Source: Magnolia sinica
Taxonomy: Eukaryota > Streptophyta > Magnoliopsida > Magnoliales > Magnoliaceae
NCBI RefSeq assembly: GCF_029962835.1
Contig: NC_080574.1
Location: 26,448,001 to 26,512,000, forward strand
Reading direction: 5' to 3'
Length of the DNA: 64,000 bases
Positions 22,701 through 35,424 of the stretch are shown one piece after another. The notes beneath the pieces were generated by a model. It was not told the DNA's origin. It did not search any database and saw nothing but the letters and a program-made list of their open reading frames with translations. Both the position numbers and the translations under genes were made by a program. Numbering within the stretch: the first letter of the stretch is position 1; each line of letters opens with the position of its first letter.

Positions 22701-24331
22701 TCAGATGGAATATGACCAGAGAGATTGTTCTGGCTCAAGTCTAGATAGGCAAGATGGGAGCAGCTTCCTATCCTGGGTGGGATTTCACCAGAGAACATGT
22801 TTCGGCTGAGATCAAGCCTTAGTACTTGATTCAGTTCCCCGATTGAGGATGGGATCTGCCCGGTGAATTGGTTATTGTTTAGGAGGAGAATTTGGAGGGA
22901 AGAGAAATTCGAAATGGAAGATGGGAGAGACCCAGATAGGAGATTGTTCCCTAGATTGAGCTGACTCAGTTTGGCTGGCCTAACGCTACTGTTGGTATTC
23001 TCAGAGAAGGTTCCTGATAGATAGTTGTTTTGCAACTCCACTAGATTTAGCTGAGGCAAGTATAGGAAACCATTTGGAATGCTGCCATTCAAATAGTTCT
23101 GCCCCATCCTAACTCTAGTAAGACCCAGACAAGACCCTAAGCAATCCGGAATCGGCCCAAACAGGAAATTCTTCAAGAGAATCAGTATCCTAAGCTGAGT
23201 AGAAGAACACAGGCCTTGAGGGATCATACCAGTGAGCTTGTTGGAAGACAAATCGAGAATTTGAATCTTCCCATTCTCGCCTAGCTTCTCGGGAATCACT
23301 CCTGTGAAGTTGTTCATCCACAGCCCCAGAGTGTCCAAATTCTGCAAGTCGGCGACGAAATCAGGTATCGACCCATGCAGTCTGTTCATGAACAGGTTCA
23401 AGAGTCTCAGCTCCCTGAGATTGTTGAATTCATATGGGATTTCTCCTGTGAGTGCATTGTTTGAAAGATCAAGATACATCATGCTTGTTAGGTTTCCCAA
23501 CTGCTTCGGGATGGGGCCCGTTAGGAGATTCATATGTAAAAAGAGGGTGTCGAGCAGCTGTAGATTCCCCAACTGGTGTGGGATTGGCCCATCTAATTCA
23601 CAGCTAGAAAGATCCAAATGAACCAAATTCATCAAATTCCCAAGTTCTTTTGGAATCCCACCTTCAAAGACATTGAAATAGCCCAAATAGAGCTGTTTTA
23701 AGTTTGTGAGATTTCCCAACTCACCTGGGATTCTTCCATGAAGATCATTGCCGGCAAGCGATAAGTACTCCAGCTCAATCAAATCTCCATAACCTGTTGG
23801 GATCTTTCCAAAGAAAAAGTTCCCACCAAGGTCTAGATATTTGATTTTCTCCAACTGCAGAATCCCCAAAGGAAGAAGAGCAGTGAAGTTGTTGTTATAA
23901 GCATCAAACACCTCCAAGTTCATCAAACCCGAGTAGTCCCAATCCAAGCTTCCATTGAACTGATTGTTTGAGATGTTCAGCAACTGCAGGTGAGTTAAAT
24001 TGGAGAGCTCGATCTCGCCCCAGAAATTGTTTCCGTCGATAGAGAGCTCGACGAGCCAGTCCAAGCCCGAAATTGCAGGAGAAATGGAACCAGAGAGATT
24101 CAAATTCGAGACATTGACTGATACCACCCGGTCCCTCTCACACCGAATTCCAACCCACAAGCAGACCGAGCTCAGATTGGACACATCCCAACTGTTCAAT
24201 GCGAGGTCTGAGAATTCAAATCCTTGTTTCACTGAAGCTAGGACACGGGCATCACTGATCAAGGAAGAAGAACTGAAAGTACCCAGAAGGGAAAACAGAG
24301 CAAGAACGAGGTAAGGGACCATTTTTTTCAT
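19707..24331 (-). CDS. BAM3: BAM3-like LRR receptor kinase (CLAVATA1 family)
   Basis: Two exons, 24331-21757 and 20128-19707 (TGA), join in phase 1 as [20 protein letters not shown] with GT-AG borders, giving 998 residues; Arabidopsis BAM3 is 992. The parts in order are a signal peptide (about 1-22), an N-terminal LRR cap with a C-x6-C pair (residues 57 and 64), about 20 LRRs (about 75-595), a C-terminal cysteine pair (610, 618), a transmembrane helix (about 635-656) and a kinase domain. The glycine loop GRGGAG starts at 694, and K715, H810-R811-D812 and D830-F831-G832 are all present, so this is an RD kinase with no missing catalytic residue. The runs [17 protein letters not shown] and [15 protein letters not shown] follow BAM3 rather than BAM1/2. 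BAM receptors sit in the plasma membrane and perceive CLE peptides; BAM3 perceives CLE45 in protophloem. The start is the first ATG; three residues later is another Met codon. The intron is 1628 bp. Confidence 0.95.
20129..21756 (-). other. Intron of the BAM3-like gene
   Basis: The donor is CCAG|GTATGT and the acceptor TCATAG|AGTATG, read on the minus strand. It interrupts the kinase activation segment after GSYGYIAP. It contains a T-rich stretch next to the acceptor and a small MITE-like remnant at about 21215-21290 (TGCATTTGGATTCC opposite GGGCTGTCCAAACACACCC). No other gene is seen in it. Confidence 0.85.
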
Positions 24332-24780
24332 TTTTTTTTCAGTTGGAGATCAGTTTCGGCGAATTGGGTTCCAAGGAATTTGCACAGAAGTCAGGTTTAA
24401 ATGCTCGGACGGGAGCGAATTTACGAGGAAAAGAAGAAAAAGGTGGAGGAATCTGTGAGACTTCAGCTGAGTATGTTAGTCTTAGAAAATCAAGCATCTT
24501 CAAGAAGAGCCTTCACATTCAAGGAAGAACAGAAATCCCCTTTTTCCCTTTCTAGGAACAGGTATTCCTGTTTTTCTCTTTCTCTAAGCTTTGAGAAAGA
24601 GAAGATGGAGAGCTGGAATTTCAGAGCAGTGGTTTTGTAGCTGTTGCAGCTTCTTTAGATAGAGAAAAAGCCAGGAAAGGAAGGAAAGAAGTATTTTTGA
24701 AAATTCCGCAAGCGGAGAAAAAAAAAAGGCCGTTGGCTAACAGAAATTTAAAGTTGAGATTAGGGATAAAAAAGTAAAGT
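24332..24780 (-). promoter_or_regulatory. 5' leader and probable promoter region of the BAM3-like gene
   Basis: The region directly upstream of the ATG is rich in pyrimidines on the coding strand (GA-rich on the + strand, for example GAAAAAGAGAAAG-like runs at about 24540-24605 and 24660-24730). CT-rich leaders are common in plant genes. I could not place a TATA box or transcription start with confidence. Confidence 0.35.
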
Positions 24781-27700
24781 GATTCTCTTCTTTAAGTTAA
24801 TGACAGAAATGCCCTTCACCTTTTCAAGAAATGGTAAAGGGTACCCCTTCAGGACCTCACTTTCAGGAGAAGATACAAATGCCCTTCAGCGTCAGGGAAT
24901 TGACAGAAATGCCCTACAACTCCCAGTCGTGGTTCCGACTGACTACAGTGTGCGTTTGGTACAATTGGCCAAGATGTGGCAACTCATCCACGGTGAATGT
25001 GGCAGACACGCAAGCGGATCTGGGCCATGTACATTTTGGGTCCCATTGAGGATGGATGATCCTAACTGTCCAAGTGGCGGATTTTGAATGGACAGTGAAA
25101 ATGACACGTATCAGGGGCCAAAACTCGATTAGTGGAATCGTACCGTCGTGATCATTCTAGTAGTGAATATTTTCTCTACAATGTGCGTCCTGTACAATCT
25201 AGTAAATGGTGTTAACCACATAACTCATCAGATTGGGAACGTGCAGATCAACCAACTGATGGACCATCTCATGCATTTGCAGCCAATGGCTGCTACTGAT
25301 TGTTCAGTCTTTAGGCTTTATTTCCCTTTTCTTTTCAACCGTTCGTTTATCTGACCATCCAAAAATGGGTGAATGAATCTGATAGGCATTAGTTTTCAAT
25401 TCGCATGGTTTTCCATCGATGAACCGCACCAACCGAGATTTTGTAGGGTCGATACCAGTTTCCAGATGGTATAGTAAATTGTTGCAAACGCACATTGTAC
25501 CTCGCACTAAGGTTCCGCATGAAAAAAATGTAGGAGGCTAGTTCCTTGAATTACATATTTATAGCAGAGAAATGCTCCTCGCTCTCAGGGAACTGTAAGT
25601 TATGATGCACCAAGTTGCATTGGGTCATTTGTACAGTTCAATCTATCAATCTGAACCATCCATTAAGATTAGAAAATATTTTATTAGCTAGATTTTGAAA
25701 ATCAGATCAAATAGATGAACCAGTTCGCCCTTGATTTGTCCTTTTTTGTATCCGTCCTTTTTCCAACCGATGGATGGGATGGCTAGGATTGCCTAATAAA
25801 ATTATTCCTTTGCAATCATAAGAAATCTACGATGGGCCCTAACAAATGCATAGATCAAATTGTTGATTAGGACTATTTTTATGTGAATGATCTCGACTGT
25901 CAATATGAAATGCTATTGATCTGATTGTTAAGATTATTAGATTAGTGTGTTATTTCTATTGTAGCACATCAAATGAGCGTTGGACCTAATGAACAGTCTA
26001 GATCAATGGATAGGACTTTTTAAGTGTCCCAATCCAACTAGGAGAACTATAAATTATAGTGCTCTAAGAGGACAAGAGAGAATTTTCATGGTCCCATCAT
26101 GCATGCATTGGATGAGGGACTCCCACATGCATGTGGATGTATGAAGTCCAGCATGCATCCCAATGCTACTCATTATGTCTCTGAGAGAGAGAGAGAGAGA
26201 GAGATTATAATTATGTCATCATGTCCAGATGGTCATAATGAATGGATGGCCATGATTATACATGATGTAGGAGAGTAGTAAAATGGGAAATGAAGGGAAG
26301 GAATCATTGAAGCTTTTATCTACTTTATTCTAAGGTGTGTGTTGGTGCATGGCCCACAGACATGGGACCAACTATCCATGTAATGTCTATGCATGCTTTA
26401 AGGGAATGGTCTTAAAGAGAGGGCTGAAAAGTAAAGGGAAGATGTGCTTAGATCTCCCACTTCAAAAAATCCATCTCTCCTCCTTACCCCCCTCTTCACA
26501 TGGAAAAGAGTGCTCTTGTATCACTTGAATGGGCTATACATGTCTTTCCAAGGTGGCCCTTTATTTAATAGGTTTAGGGCTTAGGGCTTTAGCTTCCACC
26601 CTGGCTCAAGTTAGGGTTGATGACTCATCCGAGTCAGCTCCGACTCGGTCCAGTCTAATCCACTTTGACACAATGAGTGAGCAGTACTGCAAATCATGGT
26701 TTTAAAACTCACTAACTAGACCCAAAACTCGTCCAAATCAATTCAACTCAGTGAGATTTTAAGCCAAGTAATTAAAAAACTCAATTTTGCAAGTGTCACA
26801 GTCTTACTTGGGTAGACTCATTGAGTTGACTCACTAACTTGGTTAACGTAATTAGCAATGACTTGTGCTGAGTCACTCACCTCAAGTCGAACCGATGGCC
26901 CTGTGAGGATTGCTAATACCCTCCACCAGCAAGCTATGGCACATATAGATGCCTGTTTTTTAATTTTATAATGCCCATAAAAAAATAACTACTTTAAATA
27001 TTCTTTCCTATCTTTGGATGTTTTAATTTATAGTTATTAATCATAAGCGGTGTCAGGTGTAGACTCAAATGAACATTGAATTGAAAAGCGATTATTGTTA
27101 TATTATAGGTCTTAGGAATGATTACGTTTCAATTACAAGTCTTTGAAAATAATTATGAAAATAATATAGCTTGAATATTAAGATTTTCATAGTGATTACA
27201 TTCCAATTACAAGTCTTGAGAACTATTATTACTTTTATATTTCTAAACTATAGTGTAAATAAACTCAACTCGCTTGATTCGGATGAGTCACACCTGGTTC
27301 AGGTGAGACAATTCCACTTAGGAAAGAACAAAGTACAAAGAAAAAACATGATTGGACCAAAGGCAACGGTGCTTCTCTTTGAAAGGTCACCATTCCGTTC
27401 TGTGGTGTGTAGAAAGCCTTTTGTAGGGTCGCTATCTACAGCGATTAAGGACTGGTGAATACCTTTTGAGGGGTCGCCATCTCAGCCCTCTGACGTGGTC
27501 ACCATATCTTACTATGGCCATCCACATACATTCAAGGAAATAATCCAAGGTGTGAGTGGAGTCCGTGGACCATCCACCATTTTAGTATTTCATGTCTGGC
27601 TAAATTGTGGCAAGTCATCCACCGCACACTTGCGTACTAATCTGGACCGTCCAAGTTGTCAGTCCCATCGCAGATGGTTCACATGGCTAGAATTGCCTCG

Positions 27701-27814
27701 GATGAGTAAATCGGTCAATCCGGGATTAGATGGTTAAAAAGAGAATGGCCAATATGGCCCTATCAGTGACCTATTCATGCTACGAGCCATGATGGTTCCC
27801 TGCTTACTGCGGTC
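24781..27814. other. Intergenic DNA with short repeats
   Basis: No gene is recognised. Three short direct words of the type GACAGAAATGCCCT occur at about 24803, 24880 and 24903. A (GA)n microsatellite lies at about 26180-26204. At 26620-26900 and 27270-27310 there are ACTCGG/GACTCA-rich words like those of the hAT-like repeats further right. The segments 24950-25080 and 27560-27690 share a diverged repeat containing GTGGCAAGTCATCCACCG-like and GACCGTCCAAG words. Confidence 0.35.
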
Positions 27815-28165
27815 AAAAGTTAGGTGTGGACCACCGTGATGTTTGTGTGAAATCCACTCCCAATGAGCTCAAAATGAGGGGGGTCTAAAACTCAAGTGGG
27901 CTTCACCGACCTCAAACAGCGAGGATTGAGCTTCCAACCTTGAAACATTCACGGGGCTATAAAAGTTTTGTTTCACATTAAAATTTTTATATTTTTGATT
28001 TATCGGAATAACCTTACGAAGGATTTAGATGGTATATATAATTTACAGTGTAGGTCGTACCCACCTTTTCCTTTTATGTGGCCCACATAAGTTTTGAATT
28101 TGCCTCATTTAGATTGGGTGGATTTCTCACAAACGTCACATTGGGCTCCACCTAGCTTATGACAA
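27815..28165. repeat. Foldback element (family 2)
   Basis: The left arm reads TTAGGTGTGGACCACCGTGA, TGTTTGTGTGAAATCCACTC and CTCAAGTGGGCTT. The right arm is its diverged reverse complement: TGTGGCCCACATAAGTTTTG, GGGTGGATTTCTCACAAACG and GGGCTCCACCTA. The loop is AT-rich (about 27970-28030). The closest relative is the element at 56662-57120. Confidence 0.65.
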
Positions 28166-29084
28166 CATGAACTTCCTGTTGCACCACTGATAATAACAAG
28201 AATTGAATAGCCAGTTATGTAGTTGCATCTGATTGGCCAGCATATTACCGTCAAAGATAGGTTAAAGTTATTTCTATGCCTGGCCAAACAACTTTTAAAC
28301 ATAATTTATGTGGGGGGCAATCGGACACCAACCTGCCATCTAATCAAATCCTATCGTATAATCACATATCTAAGACGGTAAAGGCCATTGACTCTCTGAG
28401 TACTGCATTCATATGCACCAGGCAGGATGGGCACTAAACGACTTTCAAACATAATTTATCTGGGCCATGTTTGACAGAGATCTGCTGTCCAGTCAAATCT
28501 CATCTTTTGAAAGGTATTAGCTGAGATAGTGCCCAACAAAAGAGCTACATAAGCTATCAATCAGCCGCCTTAAAAGGGATGGATAACCGTTCATTTGCAT
28601 GACTTAAATATTTAGACACTTGAAATACAGGTAACTAAAGCTAAACCATCCAAATTAAGTGGATTATGCACCCAAGATCAAACTAACCTAACTTGATTTC
28701 TCAACTGGCTGATTGTTGGACATCTAATGGACGGTTGAAATGAAAGGGAGTCAATGGTCCTTAAAAAAACAGATGTTCTTGAATCGGTAGTCAGGATGGT
28801 TCAAGTAATCCGATTTGGAGGTACGACCTATGCCCAATGGGTCCCACGACGATTTGGATGGTCTAATTTGAGTCACATGTATGACACACCTATTGCATGC
28901 GTATGGACCATAAAAAATCTGTCAGATTATCATATCACACTCCTTTGTAGCCTGTTTCTTCGTAGGTTCTCAGGTTGCCAACTCATCATGTCTTAAGAGC
29001 CTCAGATAGAATCCATCGATACTCTGGTGGGTATGACCATCCAAGTGCATGTAAGAAATCAGTATCCCTCGTATAGCGGATTGC
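28166..29084. other. Gene-free stretch
   Basis: No gene or clear element is seen. Two diverged copies of a block containing ACTTTTAAACATAATTTATG / ACTTTCAAACATAATTTATC lie at about 28290 and 28441, followed in each by similar words on blocked sets (TGTTTGACAG, CTGCTGTCC, AATCAAAT). They are probably a local duplication. Confidence 0.35.
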
Positions 29085-29545
29085 CTGGTGACTCGATTCC
29101 GTAGGTCCCACCGTAATGTATGTGTTTTATCCACGCCCTCCATCCGTTTTTCCAGCTTATTTTAGAACATGAATTAAAAAAGGAGATAGATCCAAAGCTC
29201 AAGTGGACCACATCATAGTGTGGATTGAATACTTAAAGTTGAGAACTTCTTTAGGGCCATGTAAGTTTTGGATCAAGGTGATATTTATGTTTTCCCTTAA
29301 TCTAGGTCTATGTGACATTATGAACAGTTTGGATGGAAAATAAAGATCATGGAGGACCCTAGGTAGGTTTCAATCAGTGGGCTTCATCATCCCCACTGTT
29401 TCACGGAGTGTGGTCCACTTAAGTTTTGGATCTGCCTTGTTTTTGGGATCACTTGCTAAAATGAGCAGTGAAAACGGATGAACGGCATGGATAAAACACA
29501 TACATCACTGTAGCCCCAGAGGGTCGGGACCCGGTCACCAGCCAA
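29085..29545. repeat. Foldback element (family 1)
   Basis: The outer ends GGATTGCCTGGTGAC (left) and GTCACCAGCCAATCC (right) are reverse complements with one mismatch. The arms contain TGTATGTGTTTTATCCACGC and CTCAAGTGGACCACA, with right-hand counterparts GTGTGGTCCACTTAAG and GGCATGGATAAAACACATAC. The centre (AGGTCTATGTGACATTATGA) is in the opposite orientation to that of the copy at 4263, as expected for an insertion in the other direction. Confidence 0.75.
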
Positions 29546-30744
29546 TCCAAGTCCGCATGCACCAGGAATACGCGCACATCTATCCGTACTTTGCAAACCG
29601 CGGTCTTCAGGGGTCTAAAAGCCTGAGTGAACGGGTTATTCTAAGCTCGAAACTGGTCAAAGAAAATGGTTGGATAAAAAGTAGCGGACGACCGTCCGTA
29701 TTCAACAAATACCTGATTTCCCTTGACCAGAGATTAGGAGCGTCTAAATAATCTGATTTTGTGGCTGTGCGCCATTTACAGTGGACCATGATTCATAAAA
29801 TATATTAGTTGTGGTATGTGTTGGTGGTCTGTCTCGGCTGTACATACAGGCGTGACAGGAATTGTGGCTTAATTCTAACTAAACAACTACGACCCATGTG
29901 CCAAGATAGATAGACACGTAGTGTTGTAACCTAAATACGATGAAATCAGTCACCTATTTAACCACTTGCCCAATGTATAAATAGGATCGGACAATATTTG
30001 AATAGTAGGATTTGCACATTTGCATTTCGTATTAAAGAACTTTTTAATATAGATAAAGTAAAATGAGAAGAGAATTCTTACAATCGGTTACAGAGAACAG
30101 CTGCAAAACAACTTTTCAAATAGAGAACTTGATCTAGTACCGTGCTATCATAAAAATTACAGTTAAAATCATTAGCTACTTTATTAGCATCATGGATTAT
30201 ACTACGTAATGTAAATAACATGTTAAAATAAAATATTACACTAAAAAATGTAATTTGCTTGATAGGAAAAATAAAAGATTAATTATAGAATGTAAATTGA
30301 CCGGTACTTAAAATGATAATTGAAATGTAATGTATTTGTTTTGATTTGGTTAGTATAAGACGAGTTCTTTCCTATTGAATTCCTTTGTTATTTATAACTT
30401 CAATATAATTATTTAGGTCTTTCTCATGTTTCGATGGTTGCTATAACCTCTCACTACTATTTGACTTCATTTGTTTCTTATTCCATCATCTATCCCATAT
30501 TGCTTTTTAATAATTAATTCTCCAACGGTTGATTAGCCAATAATATTATGCTTTTTATACGTTAATATCACTATTTACTAAGAAATCTTTTCAAATATTC
30601 AAATGCACCATCCAAGTTTATAAGGTTAACAAGCAAGCTATCTGGATTGGCTTAGCTTAGGCCCCCGAGGAAGGAGGATAATGAGGATGAACAACGTGTG
30701 TGGATTCCACGTGTACAGTAGTCCCGTGTGCATGTTAGTGGTTG
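29546..30744. other. Gene-free stretch
   Basis: The segment 29557-29789 has open frames on both strands but no recognisable protein. The segment 29940-30600 is strongly AT-rich. No element ends were found. Confidence 0.35.
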
Positions 30745-31060
30745 CTATGGTGATTGACCATTAAAATCTTTATGTGGGTCACAAAAGTATTGCATCAAGC
30801 TGATATAAGTATTTTCCCTTCATCCAGGTCCACGTGACATAATCAACTGATTGGATGGAAAATAAACATTACGCTGTGCCCTATAAAATTTTTAATGGTG
30901 GGCGTTCAATGATCTCAATTTCCTGTGGTGTGGTCCACTTGAGATTAGTATTCGTTTCATTTCTATCCCCATGTCTTAAAATGAGCTGGAAAACATACGG
31001 ACGGTGTAGATATACAGCACATAGATCGAGGTGGGCCCCAAAGAAAAGTCCCGACGGAAC
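30745..31060. repeat. Foldback element (family 1), left arm truncated
   Basis: It begins in the middle of a left arm (GGTGATTGACCATTAAAATC), passes the centre (TTCATCCAGGTCCACGTGAC) and has a complete right arm: GGTGGGCGTTCAATGATC, TGTGGTGTGGTCCACTTGAG, CGGACGGTGTAGATAT and GAGGTGGGCCCC. The outer half of the left arm is missing. Confidence 0.65.
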
Positions 31061-33184
31061 TCGGTCCGGTCCCGACCTGACTGAATCCGCGCCCCCGAGC
31101 ATTACGTGGCGTTTTCCTCTCACGCGTCGAGAACGCGACCTGAAAACTGTCAAAATGGTGGACGGCCACGTTTACAAAACGAGCACACTTTTCTTACTCG
31201 TGCCAATGTGGTGTATATGTGCCAGATCCAATCCGTTCATAAAAAAGACCACATTCGTTATATGTACTTTCTAAAAAATCAGGATAATCTGGTACTCATA
31301 TGGAATGTATACGAACGAATGAAAAGGATGGTTAAGAGAAATTAACTACCGTCCAAATTTATATTTCTTACTTGATAATCAGATCATCTTGATATTCAAG
31401 GAATGGAATCCGTACAGGGAGATCTGCCTAATGAGCGGCTTGGATCTTGCACAAGTGGTCCAGGATTGCTAGAGGGAGATGCGAGGGCCAAAATCATGTG
31501 CGCTTAGTATGCCAGAAGCACAGGACTGGTAGTGGTCAGAGACCTTTAAACGTAAAAAACGTAAAAAAATCTGACAATCCCATGCATGGCATTTTCTCGA
31601 AAGAGAGTGGCTGAAGAGGGCCCATCATCTCAAAAAAGAGGGTGTGCTTGTTCAAAAACATGTTGGCAAAAATCCAACCCTCTTCCTTCTTTCCTGAGAA
31701 TGTGTTTGCACTTCACATCTTTGGAGGCCGGCTCTGATTCGCCGCGCTGGATCGGAAGATAAGTTCATATTCCAATAACTAATATGTGAAATTTGAAAGT
31801 TGAATCCGATCCGTTCATATGGTTCTCTTTCTATTTTAGCTGAAAATGATCACATCGAAAAATTATTATCCTATCCATGAGTTTCTCATCGACCGCCGAT
31901 TTGTGGGTCAATTCCACATGGTATAGAACATCCATTTGGTTTGACTTTCGAAACGAAGCAATAAATGGAGTTTTCTCAATAAATGGACGGTCTAGATTCA
32001 TAAAAGTATCTCTTAGGTAAGCATTTTTCCTTCGATGGATGCTGCTTTGAATCTGGCAGGCTGAAGGGAAACTCTCTTCTTATTATTACCATCTTATTAA
32101 GATGAAAGGAGGAGATGAACATGAGAGAGTAAAGAAAAAGACAAAAAGGAAAAGAAGGGAGGGGATTAAAGTGAAAAATAAATAAATACATAAATAAAAA
32201 TAAAAGAAAAAGCAAAAATATTGGAAATTCAATCCCTTTAAGACCTTTGGAATGCCAAAGAAGCTTTCTTTCACCTTGGCTTACAGGACAAGGAAGTATC
32301 TTTGGAAGGTGCCATGGACCACGGTCAGCAAAAGAAAGCATCTCAAGTGCACCAGGCCAACTCAAGCTACTACAACTATCACAATCCCCACTCTCTCCCA
32401 CATGTGCCAATGCCTCACATGTAAAAGAGATCCACGCCATTCATCGACTGAGTCCAACCGTATTCATGTCATCTGGGCCATCACTGGCTCGCATGGATGT
32501 GTAAAAGAAACACATGGTTAATTAGCAGGAACTGATCCATGGTCAGTGTTCGATTTACACCTGCGGTGATGATCAGACCAGCCTGATTTTAAGATGGTGC
32601 CGAATACAGATTGGGGTCCATGTAATGAACGGTCCGGATTCGGAAATCAAGTGCCACATTGGTGCATGCAGGTCGAGTATGTTGGCTCGAGTAGCCAGGT
32701 GAATGTGGAGAATAAAGGCATACTTAAACTATTCACATGAAATGAATGCACGCCTCCCTAGTATGATGGCAGTAGGGATGCAGTGTAGCATAGTGAGCTT
32801 TTTTTCTTCCCACTCACAGATCTTTGATTTTTCAATTCAATGGCTACCCAAACACTCCTTTAATTTTATATATATCATAATATATGGGGATCTCTCGAAA
32901 GCCCAACTTCACACACATTGTGGCAATAAGACAATCAACGTGTGATTGAACCCTTAAGCAGTACACATGCACCCAAAAAAAAAAAAAAAAGCTCAGTGGA
33001 AATCGTACTTCGAATTTCATCCTTGGGCTCTAAAACCATGAACTTATATTTAAATCATTGTAATTAAAATACCTAAAAGCTAAGGTATATATTCTTGGTA
33101 CTTGACTACTTTATAAAACTATAGGACATTTTTTTTTTTCTTTTAATAGAATGTCTCAAACGTTTTGGTTTAGGGTGCATTTGG
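31061..33184. other. Gene-free stretch
   Basis: I see no gene I can name. Positions 31080-31170 contain several overlapping short frames. The segment 32240-32510 is pyrimidine/purine balanced with open frames on both strands (up to 154 codons antisense at 31976-32440), but these are low-complexity and Lys/Phe-rich. A poly(A) run lies at about 32974-32991. Confidence 0.3.
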
Positions 33185-33263
33185 TTGCACCAGATATCAT
33201 GAAATCTCATGATTGTCGGTCTAATTTAATGCAAAATATAGGAATTCATGGTATCTGGTGCAA
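33185..33263. repeat. Small MITE-like inverted repeat
   Basis: TTGCACCAGATATCATGAA (33185-33203) and TTCATGGTATCTGGTGCAA (33245-33263) are reverse complements with one mismatch and enclose 41 bp. The left flank TAGGGTGCATTTGG looks like a Tourist-type terminus, but the matching right terminus is missing, so the element may be end-truncated. Confidence 0.55.
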
Positions 33264-34270
33264 TGAAACTTACCATTGAAAATAATATTACGATATGATG
33301 ATTTGGGTTTTTACGGATATGATCTTGCTAGGGAAAGATAAAAAGAAAAAAAAAGAAAGAGAAACTCTCGTACACAAGTGATACAAGCAAAACAAGCTAC
33401 GAGATAAAAGAACAAGCATAGATTTTTACGTGGTTTAACAATATTACTTCTATTAATAATAGTAATACTATACTTTTTTTTCTTTAAAACATGAGAAAAA
33501 TAAAGAGTATAAGACTTTAGATTTTTTTGGTCTCTTATTATATGCAAATCCCTCTCATAAAAGAAGATGTTTTCCTTTTACATGTGTTTTTCCTTTTATA
33601 AATAATAAATTACAAGAGAATTAATTTGCTTTGATGCTATTAAAACCAGATGTCACGCCTTTTAGATATAGTAGAAGAGGGAAGTTTCCAATTCTGTAAC
33701 CTCCTGCATGCATGCAGAGGTATGCCATGGTAGGAGATTTTTGCTTAACTAGCTACTTTTCATTTTTAGGCCTACCACATCAAAGAACTATGTTTAAGTA
33801 GCTCTTTATTGAATTTAGGCTCTTACCATCTCATGGCCACGGATGTCACTTCATCCTAGTGTGGAGAAACCAATGAATGATTAGATGGCATATAGATACG
33901 ATGGTGGGCCTCACACAATCTGTAATTTTTCTGTTACGAGCGTCCTGCTTAATGGCGTGGTGCACCAAAGTTTTGGATTGGCATGCTTATTGGGCTCTAA
34001 GCTTACCTTGGAGCAGACCTAATATATATGTTGGATGGCACACTTATATGACCATGGCCCCAACACAGCTCAGCCAACTATAGTGGATCATCTATATGTA
34101 CTTTCATCTATGCAATATAAAAGATCTCAATGCAGCTAGTTGGAATGCTGAAGTTACAGTCCAGCCAGACTTTCAAGAATGTGCGCCATGAGATTTTGCC
34201 TACATGAAAATGACCTAGCACCAAAATGAGGCTGATGCACTCTCATAAGGTGAGCTATACAGGCACTTTG
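33264..34270. other. Gene-free AT-rich stretch
   Basis: Nothing coding is recognised. Low-complexity A- and T-rich runs dominate to about 33620. The remainder has short words shared with the foldback repeats (GGTGGGCCTCACACAA, GATGGCACACTTATATG) but no palindrome I could close. Confidence 0.3.
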
Positions 34271-34279
34271 AATCATACT

Positions 34280-34389
34280 ATAGTTGGGTTCCAACCCACG
34301 GTTTAATGGTAGACATAGCACATTTCAACACTGAGGTCATGGGTTCAAGTCTTCATCTTGTATGTGTTAAAAAAAAATAATAATAAATA
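34280..34389 (+). mobile_element. tRNA-derived SINE, TSD AATCATACT
   Basis: TTTAATGGTAGACATAGCAC resembles an A box and ATGGGTTCAAGTCTTC a B box. The TTTCAACACTGAGG segment is shared with the SINE at 17854. The 3' tail is A-rich with AAT units. AATCATACT flanks both ends (34271-34279 and 34390-34398). Confidence 0.75.
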
Positions 34390-34959
34390 AATCATACTTC
34401 CAGTTGTATGTGTGTATAATGATAGTTATGCCACATCCATTATTCAGGTGGCTACACAAGTGGAAATTATGTGCAAGGGATGCCCACCATCCAAACTGTT
34501 TCACTTGGTATGGCCCACATATAAATCACAGTTGGGCTTAATTGTAGGGCCAACTGTTTCCTTTCATATGGCCTACGTGAACATAACAATGGATGAAACA
34601 ACTGATGGTCGGATAGGATTGTAGATAAACATCATGGTGAGCCCTGTAAGGAAAAAATAAAATAAAATCAAGGGTATGCATCCCCTCCCAACTATTTCTC
34701 TTTTTATGGCTAACCTAAATTACGATTCTATGAATCTGCCTAGTTTTTCAGCCCTATTGCTAAAAACATAATGATGGCCCGCCTGAGCAATTTTCTGACA
34801 CATAAGGTATCCTGTCTTCAAGTGTGTGTGTCACACATGCACATGTACGCACACGCGCACACACACAATATGGCCCAAATGGTTGGACTGGCTTGGTTGG
34901 ATATTGTACACACTTGATATGTTGCCATTAATTCAATAATGTCTCACCTGCAAGTAGTT

Positions 34960-35345
34960 GTAGATTGGAAGATTGTGCAACTAGTTCTTGTGGGGCCAAT
35001 CATGGTGTATGTATGACATCTAACCTGTCTGGTAGGATAGGTAGCCCTCCCTTGAAAATGGGACACTCCAAAATTGAGGGAAATACCCACATCAACTTCA
35101 AGTATTCTGGGTGGTTGTCCATTGTTTCCTTTGGTGTGGCCGGGTTAACCTATTTTTAAAGCATCTCATTTCATGAAAGATGGAGGGAGGTATCATATAC
35201 ATGGTTTTAACACAACCCCAAGTTCCATATCAACTTGGCCCTTTTTGGGTGGTTATCTGTTGTTTCCTTTGGTTTGATCTGGTCGGCCCATTTTTGGAGC
35301 ATCTCATTTTCACGAGACTGAGAAAGTTACGTATCATATACATGG
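34960..35345. repeat. Foldback element (family 3) with duplicated right arm
   Basis: The left arm has GGTGTATGTATGACATCTAA and TGAAAATGGGACACTCCAAA. The right arm has the reverse complements AGCATCTCATTTTCACGAG and TATCATATACATGG. The right-arm segment (GGGTGGTTGTCCATTGTTTC through ATCATATACATGGTTTTA) occurs twice in direct order, at about 35105-35210 and 35240-35347. The family relative is at 50465-50735. Confidence 0.6.
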
Positions 35346-35424
35346 TTTTACGACGAGTCCGAGTTGGGTGAGACTCATTTGAGCTGACTCAGACTCAGTG
35401 GGACTAAATTTGGTTTTAATACAG

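Noticed and set aside
22109..24314. Antisense frames of about 100 codons opposite the BAM3-like gene
   Set aside because: They mirror the coding constraint of the LRR/kinase exon on the opposite strand.
30855..31345. Frames of 68-139 codons on both strands near 31 kb
   Set aside because: Most of the stretch is a truncated foldback element and its flank; the frames are not shared with any known family.
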